Positions 55,370-64,000 of a DNA stretch of 64,000 nt are shown here, piece by piece (position 1 is the stretch's first letter; each line of letters opens with the position of its first letter). The stretch lies in assembly GCF_021018805.1 (NCBI RefSeq), contig NC_086259.1:8448501-8512500 (forward strand), given 5' to 3'. The notes under the pieces are model-generated. The model was not told where the DNA came from. It was given only the letters and a program-made list of their open reading frames with translations, and ran no database searches. The DNA is from Prinia subflava. Taxonomy: Eukaryota > Chordata > Aves > Passeriformes > Cisticolidae. The position numbers and the translations under genes are program-made.

Positions 55370-56399
55370 TCTCAGCATTTTAATTTTATAACAGAAAGAA
55401 ATATTGACCTGCTTTGGTGACAGCAACACTAAAACCAGCAAAACAGCTGTCATGAAATTTGTGGCATGGGGATTTTATCAACAGAAAATGTTCAGGACTA
55501 TGTTAATTTCCACTAAAACGTTTACATTTTTAGAGGGGTTGTTACTACTGGAAAAATTGGAAAATACTGTCAGTATAGACGCAGCTCAAGGAGGATGGCC
55601 CTGACTTGAATGACCCTGAAGCCCAAAACATTGAAAGCACATTAGAATTTATTAGCATGAAGTCCAACAATGCAGTGAGAATTTCCACTAGAAGCTGGAT
55701 GACTATTAACTGCAAACAAAGCAGGAGTCCTCCCGTGAACCTTTAGTCCTTGAACGAGCGTTGTGTAGACAAAAAAAAAAAAATACAAACCCTGGAAATA
55801 AAATTGCAGCCGAAGCACTGATACTTCTTTGAACATACTGAATGCAACATAAATTACAAGTGTGAATGACAATTATACACATCTTTTGTCTTCATTTTGC
55901 TCAAACTCTTCCAACATCTTTCTTGGGTCTTCTTTTTTCTGATAGCTTAGCAGAATTTCAGTCAATTAGAAGGACACCAACATCAAGAGTGCCATGAGCT
56001 GCACGGAGACTCATGACTACATGTGAATCTGTCTTTGTTAGTGATGTAGGCACAAGATCCCTTGGGTATATTCTTCAAATCTACACGCTCATGCAATGTT
56101 AGACCCATTCTCCGATAGCTCCACAATTCTCTCCTGAAGATAAATTTCACAAACAGGGTTTTCTGGAATCCCAGATATGTCCTGAGTTCAGAACAACTGT
56201 TTCACTTTAGGAATCCCACACTGTAAGCATCTAAGTGCTACTGGTGAATGGCACACGGCTCATTACCACATCTCCCCAGCTGTACAAAGCTGCAGAAAGG
56301 CAAGGGCGTTATCTTGTCCAACAAAAAGCTCAAAGTTGTCACGGGTGAGAGCAGGAATGCTCTGCACCCACGTGTGCACAGCTGCTCACGCTGGGATCA
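54881..56399. other. Intergenic sequence with homopolymer tracts
   Basis: No gene is supported. It contains poly(T) at 55338-55366 and poly(A) at 55771-55783. No retroelement body is recognised beside either. Confidence 0.5.
55338..55366. repeat. Poly(T)29 tract
   Basis: Twenty-nine uninterrupted T residues. On the minus strand this could be the A-tail of a retroposed copy extending to higher coordinates, but no source sequence or target duplication is visible. Confidence 0.95.
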
Positions 56400-57060
56400 A
56401 CACTGCTTTTGAGTTTGGACCACGGGAGCAGAGGAAGCCCACTGCCCAGGATCCCAGGAATTCACCGCAGGAAGGAAGGAGGTGCTAGGGGAAGTGCACG
56501 GAGCAGGCACCACCGCCTCCAGCCCACACTGCATTTCCAGCGAGTGCGCCAAGGCACAGGGACAAATGACTGCCAGCCTTGCCACAGCCCGCTCCTCCCA
56601 TGCAAGGCACACGGCTTGTTTCACTCTCCAAAAAAACCACAAGGCCTCTTTTGTTTTTCGGCAAGCAACAACAGCGGCCTTTTAGCAGCTCTTAGCTGGC
56701 AGAATACACATCACACTTCACCCACTGACCCCGAGGTGAAACTGAAACAGCTCCACAAGTGTGTGCATGTCCTACCCGGGATTTCTGCACTACAGGGGTT
56801 TCCTCAGAACCTGAGCCTCCCTGCTCTCCCTCTGCACATCCCACTGGAGATGCCTCCAGCAAACCCTGATCTCTCCCCTCCCGGGCCAACTTTCTTTTTT
56901 AGCGGAAAGGACACACTCAGAGCTCACCCCAGGAACACACAGACCAGACGGAGAACACAAGGTGCTTCCAGCTTCCTCACTCCCAGCCCTCACAGTGCGC
57001 TCACAGTCCCCTCCCCGCCTCTGCAGTCCCCCCGTGGCGGGCCCGCTCCGCTCCCCGTAC

Positions 57061-57368
57061 CTGTTGCAGCCCCCGGCGCGGCTCCAGCCGGGGCTCTCCA
57101 GCACTGGCCGCTCTTCCCCAGCCCGCAGGAAGGACGCGGGCAAGGCTCTCGCTGCCGGGGGCGGCACCGCCGCTGCCGGAGCTGTGCGAGCCGCCCCCGC
57201 TGACCCCGGGCAGGGCGCAGCTTCCCCGCTCGGCAGCGGCGCTGCCTTCAGCCGCCGGCGGGGCTGCGGGGAGCCGGCTGCGCTGCCCGGCCATGCACGA
57301 AGCCCTGCCTCCGCCGGCTCCTCGGGAACCGCCGCTTCCAAGCGAACTTATTGGGCTTCCAGATGTAC
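57061..57368 (-). ncRNA. Candidate internal exon of a minus-strand transcript
   Basis: On the minus strand a pyrimidine tract ending CTGCCCCCCAG (to 57369) resembles a splice acceptor. A strong donor CAG|GTACGG lies at 57061/57060, defining a possible 308-bp CpG-rich exon. The same CAG|GTACAT at 57369/57368 could instead be a donor of a first exon. No recognisable protein is encoded. This is a motif-only prediction. Confidence 0.2.
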
Positions 57369-57574
57369 CTGGGGGGCAGACGAGGGGAAATTATGTTTTG
57401 CAATGTCGAGTGTGCAGTAACTATTCCCTGAGTTAACCGCATTTGACTTGCTCTTTTGTCGGACCAAACTCCCCGGCTCCTGTTGGAGTCATTAATCTGT
57501 ACCTTCCCATGGTTTGCGCAGAACGAAGTTGGTTTGTTTCTCCCTGTCCACCCCCTTCGCCCCCACACGCAGTC

Positions 57575-57830
57575 CCTAAAAACCCAACAATTAAAAATGC
57601 GGATTTTCCCTTTAATTCCCCTACATTGTGTAATTATATTCACATTAGAAATCAATCAACACTGGTCATTACCATTAGTGATATGCTCATAAAGCAAACA
57701 CTAGACATGCTAATGAACTGAATGAAACATAATTTCTTGTTGTGTAAATTCATGCTCAACGCTAATCAGCAATAAATTCAATCAGACATTACATACATCA
57801 ACTGAAAACACATTAAAGCAGGGTACGGAG
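57575..57830. promoter_or_regulatory. Homeodomain-motif-dense AT-rich block inside the CpG complex
   Basis: An abrupt AT-rich interval between two CpG-dense blocks. It contains TAATTA (57631-57636), CATTAG (57673-57678), CTAATGA (57710-57716), GCTAATC (57761-57767) and further ATTA cores, with no simple repeat. This texture is typical of conserved developmental enhancers. Conservation is not tested here. Confidence 0.35.
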
Positions 57831-59999
57831 CAGCGGCTGCTCATTTCTGGGGGCAGCGCGGCCCCGAGCAGCCCAGCAGTGCCACGGCCGCGGGGGCCCT
57901 GAGGGGACACGGCCTCCCTGCGAGGGATCCCTCGGCTGTGGGGCCGTTCGTGGCTCCCGCCCGCTGCCTACCGGCCCTGGCGGGGCTGCTGGACAAAACC
58001 AGTCCCTTCTCTGCCTCGGGCTCTGCGCAGCCTGGACAGCGGTGACCGCAGCCAGACCTCCCAGTCTGTCCGGCCTCGCCGCTTAAAACAGCGCCTATGT
58101 CCAGTTCCTCCGGCTGGGTCACCCCCTCGGAGCCCGCTCTCCTCCCGGGGCCCGCCCGCGGCCCTGCGGCTCACAGGCCCCGGCGCTGCGCAGGCAGGAA
58201 AGCGGCCCTGCCTCGCCCGCCCAGGTGCAGGCGGTTTGCAGGACACGAACGGGCTCCGAGCAGGTGCAACCAGGTGCTCATTTAACATTTCCTCGCCATA
58301 AACTTGGGGCCACAGCACTGGCCACTCATAGAGGTGGCGATGACTGCGAGCAAGGCTACGACTGGCTGGCCTGGGGAAGCCCAGCGCCCTGCTCGCCCCG
58401 CCGGGCGGCGCCGGCCCCGGGAGGCTCGGCAGGGATGGCTTCCCCCGGCCTCCCGCCGCGCCCTCCCGCCCCATCGGGGGGCACCTTCACGGCCTGCCTC
58501 TCCCTGCCCGCCGGGGGTGCAGGGATGGCAGAAAGGGGCTGTTTTTGAACACAACGCCTCTGCCGAAGTAAATCACCGGGCCGCAGCCCCGCCGGCCCTC
58601 GGACACCGCGGCCGGGGGAGCTTCGGGCCGGGCTGGGGCGGGGAGGCAGCGGGACCCGCCCGCCCCTCCAGGGCACCGGCAGGGGCTCCCGGGCCCGCCG
58701 AGGCGGCCGAGCGCTGTGGGGGTTTCGGTGCGGAGGCGGCTTTACCTCCTCAGCCAGAGCTCTCGGCCCGCCGCGGGGCCTCCGGGCCGCCCCGAGGCGC
58801 GGGGCTCGCTGAGGGGAGCATCGCTGAGCGGGGCGCGGGGCTCGCTGCGCGGGGCGCGGAGCAGGCGAGGCTGTTTTCAGCAGCCACGGCGGCGTTTTGT
58901 AACAGCCGCAGAGAAGCGATTTGCTGCGATCGGAGTAATGTAATTTCCAGCTGCACAATATTAATGAGACGCTCAGAACCAGGGGAAAACTTTAAGCGGA
59001 AGGTGGCGGGTTTATTTGTTTCGCGTTAAGGGAGAGGAGGGAAAAGGAAAAAAAACAAAAGACAAGCATCAGCATCATCAGCCCCCGCACCTGCGGCGAT
59101 CGCCGGGATCCCCCGCGGCGGGCCCAGCCGGGAGCTGCTGCCTGGCTCCGGCGCGATGAAGGCACAGGGCCGCCTTCCTTTCTCTTGCAACCTAGTAATT
59201 TTTGTTCCTCCCCCCAACCCCGCTTTTTCTTTCCCCCACTGCCCACTCCCCGCGGTCACGGGAGACGAGGGCCGCTCCGCTCGCCCTGACCATGCTGTTC
59301 GGGAGAGGAGGGGGACGGGGCTGGCAGCCGGGCGGGAGGGAGGCGGCGCGGTGTGAGGAGCTTCAGGGGAGAGTAATAAAGAGTCTCGCGTTGAGAGGAG
59401 CATGCGGCCGGAGGATGCGACGTGGTGCTTGGCTTGAGCAGTTTGTAAGTCCAGGTGAACGCAGCCCGGCTGCCTCCCGTCATTATTCCTCTTCACAGGA
59501 GTCAGTTGTTTCCCCGCACGGCTCCGGGCCGGCGGCCGCGGGTGCCGAGGCTCCCGGCGGGGATTGGGGGGCGCCGGCCCGCGCCTCCCCTGCTCCGGCG
59601 GGCGCGAAGCACGGCCTGGGCCAGGCGGAACCGCGGGGCCAGAAGGCGTTTTGGCCGCTGCTCCGCAGGGTGACAGAGCAGTAGGAGCTGACAGCAGGCT
59701 GGTGTATTCCACTAGGAGTCTGAGGGCCGCGGCCATGCCCGGCTCCGGCCGACCCCGCTCCCCACCGCCGCCCCCTCGGGGAGCGCGTCCCCGCCCGCCC
59801 CGCCGGTCTGTTTCCGGGGCAGAACCTGTGAATAAAGCCAGAAGCGTTGCTTATTGTGCTTCTATCCATCCCCCCCTTCTTGGAGGTAATTAAATTCCTT
59901 CCCGGGAGCGGAGGATTCGCGCGGCTCCGCCGGTACTGCAGCCGGGGCAGCCCCGCTCCAGCCGCCGCCGCTGCTCCACGCACACAGCCCGGGGCTCGT

Positions 60000-60275
60000 T
60001 TCACCGATTTATTTCACATTAAAGTTTAGATACAATCGAAATCCTCGGAACGCACCTTTTAATAAAAGTAGTAATCTCTTTGAGTACTGCAAAATTATAG
60101 CATTTATATCTTCAAAAGACGGTAAACAAATAATACCAGCGAATCAATAGTACCAGCCTCGAGTGCACATGGTCAGGTGGTTTTAGGCGGCCGTATAAAA
60201 TGCGATCTGGTTTAAAGACTATAATACAGATAAATGCTACAAATAAATGGATATCAGAGACGGCGTGAAACTTCC
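60000..60275. other. AT-rich block beyond the CBLN1 poly(A) site
   Basis: A non-repetitive AT-rich stretch between CpG-rich patches. It has AATAAA on the minus strand (60008-60013) and on the plus strand (60061-60066). It may be a distal CBLN1 3' UTR end or a conserved non-coding element. Confidence 0.3.
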
Positions 60276-60449
60276 TCCCATGGCCGGGTGCGCTCGGGCT
60301 GCCGGCACTGCCCGCGGGGCGTGCGGGCCCCGGGCGGGGGAGCGGGGGCTGCACCCCCGAGCCGGGCCCGCTGCAGCAGCCCCGGGCCCCGCTCAGCCTC
60401 CTCCCTCCGCCTGCCTGCATTGAGAAACCTTATTTCTGGTTAAGAAAAA

Positions 60450-61196
60450 TAAAAGTCCCATTTAAACTTTATTGAATTAAAGCAAAAATTAATTTTCCAT
60501 ATTCACACATATATTACAGAGTAATAGTAAAAGTTCAATATAGTTCCTGGCGTTTAGTTGGGCCACGTTGTACAAGAGCAAAACAAGCATCAAAACATTT
60601 AGCAGCCTTAAATTTCACAATCACTCAGAATTACATAGAAATATTGAAATACTCTAGTCAGCCTTGGCTGTGGATAGTTCTTCACGTAGAAATTTTTCCT
60701 TTTGCCAGCCAGTACACAGCAAGAATTGCATTTTCCCTTCCATCATGGCATCCATGTATTCAAAAAAATACTTTGCTTTTTTTTCCTTTTTAAAAGTTAA
60801 ACTCAGAGAAAGAGTCAAGATTAACATGTTTTAAAAACAAAACTACAAAATATGCTGTAAAGGACAATGAAAATATCTAAAGTCTACTTGTGTGAGGCAG
60901 AAGCCATGGGGGAACAATGGCAGATTACACCAATGACACAGAGATGGGAACTAATTTTGTGGGAGGAGAGAGAAGAATATAAATGGGGGTTTGATCAATT
61001 ATAGTGTCTCCCGCCTGTTGGCTGCAACACAACAAAAATAAGTAGTAATTCTTCAAAGCAGGTGTACACAAACCTAAGCAGGATTAAGCTTCTTTAATAT
61101 TTGAATGTAAAAAGTCTGCTGTCCATGACTCTTCAAACCCAGCTCTGACTTGGGAATTTGTAAGAGATTTCTCCCTTTTCTTGGATGAGAAGTGAT
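60450..61196 (-). other. CBLN1: CBLN1 3' UTR (predicted extent)
   Basis: Sequence below the stop codon is AT-rich and non-coding. A minus-strand AATAAA lies at 60468-60473, so cleavage near 60440-60455 is likely. A second minus-strand AATAAA at 60008-60013, beyond a short CpG-rich patch, could be a distal alternative. The exact end cannot be set without transcript data. Confidence 0.55.
60468..60473 (-). terminator. CBLN1: Candidate CBLN1 polyadenylation signal AATAAA
   Basis: A canonical hexamer on the minus strand about 725 bp below the CBLN1 stop codon, in an AT-rich context just before the sequence becomes GC-rich again. It is the first well-placed candidate; use is inferred. Confidence 0.5.

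Positions 61197-64000
<2,804 letters not shown>

Larger units (their letters stand above)
56400..60440. promoter_or_regulatory. CpG-rich complex 3' of CBLN1 with no coding gene
   Basis: Between the probable CBLN1 poly(A) site and the AT-rich desert, several CpG-dense blocks occur (about 57000-57330, 57820-58890, 59080-59350, 59510-59990 and 60280-60420). They are separated by AT-rich blocks. Many long reading frames exist on both strands, but all are Arg/Pro/Ala/Gly-rich, mutually overlapping and unrecognisable, as expected from stop-poor GC-rich DNA. A promoter island of an unannotated transcript or a developmental regulatory island is more likely than a protein gene. Confidence 0.6.

Noticed and set aside
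1..56400. N4BP1, ZNF423 or another neighbour of CBLN1
   Set aside because: No exon of these or any other known gene could be recognised in the translated frames.
56409..59736. Many 100-264 residue frames in the CpG complex
   Set aside because: They overlap on both strands, have low-complexity Arg/Pro/Ala/Gly composition, and show no domain. Stop-poor CpG DNA explains them.

Overview
This window looks like vertebrate nuclear DNA, most likely from a bird. The reasons are one intron-containing neuronal gene in a very GC-rich promoter, long AT-rich gene-poor DNA with few recognisable transposons, and short GC-rich minisatellites. The bird assignment is an inference, and another sauropsid cannot be excluded from sequence alone.

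The only protein-coding gene I can support is CBLN1 (cerebellin-1 precursor), on the minus strand at the right end. It has three coding exons (62868-63134, 62546-62665 and 61197-61394) joined by canonical GT-AG introns, and encodes 194 residues. The product is a secreted C1q-family synaptic organiser that bridges presynaptic neurexins and postsynaptic GluD receptors. A TATA-less CpG-rich promoter lies above about 63135, and the 3' UTR probably ends near an AATAAA at 60468-60473.

Immediately 3' of CBLN1 (about 56.4-60.4 kb) is a patchy CpG-rich complex with no supported coding gene. Its GC-rich blocks alternate with AT-rich blocks dense in homeodomain-type TAAT cores. It could hold the promoter of a non-coding transcript, CBLN1 regulatory DNA, or both. 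A similar block sits in CBLN1 intron 2.

The remaining 56 kb (1-56400) is a gene desert. I see no exon-like reading frame belonging to a known protein. It holds four unrelated GC-rich minisatellites (10971-12156, 25974-26474, 27261-27600, 50592-50689), whose stop-free arrays create long spurious reading frames. It also holds a candidate solo LTR (24990-25330, minus), relics of ancient amniote SINE/LINE elements (about 9690-9850 and 12600-12730), an AT-rich cruciform-prone palindrome (22470-22499), candidate CTCF sites (26814-26827, 28851-28860) and several homeodomain-motif-rich blocks that could be conserved enhancers. Human CBLN1 also has a large gene-poor flank towards N4BP1, so the left part may be the corresponding regulatory desert. 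That is inference from known synteny.

I found no convincing novel multi-gene system. The most interesting material is regulatory: the CpG complex behind CBLN1, its embedded homeodomain-motif blocks, and the palindromic repeat upstream of the CBLN1 promoter.
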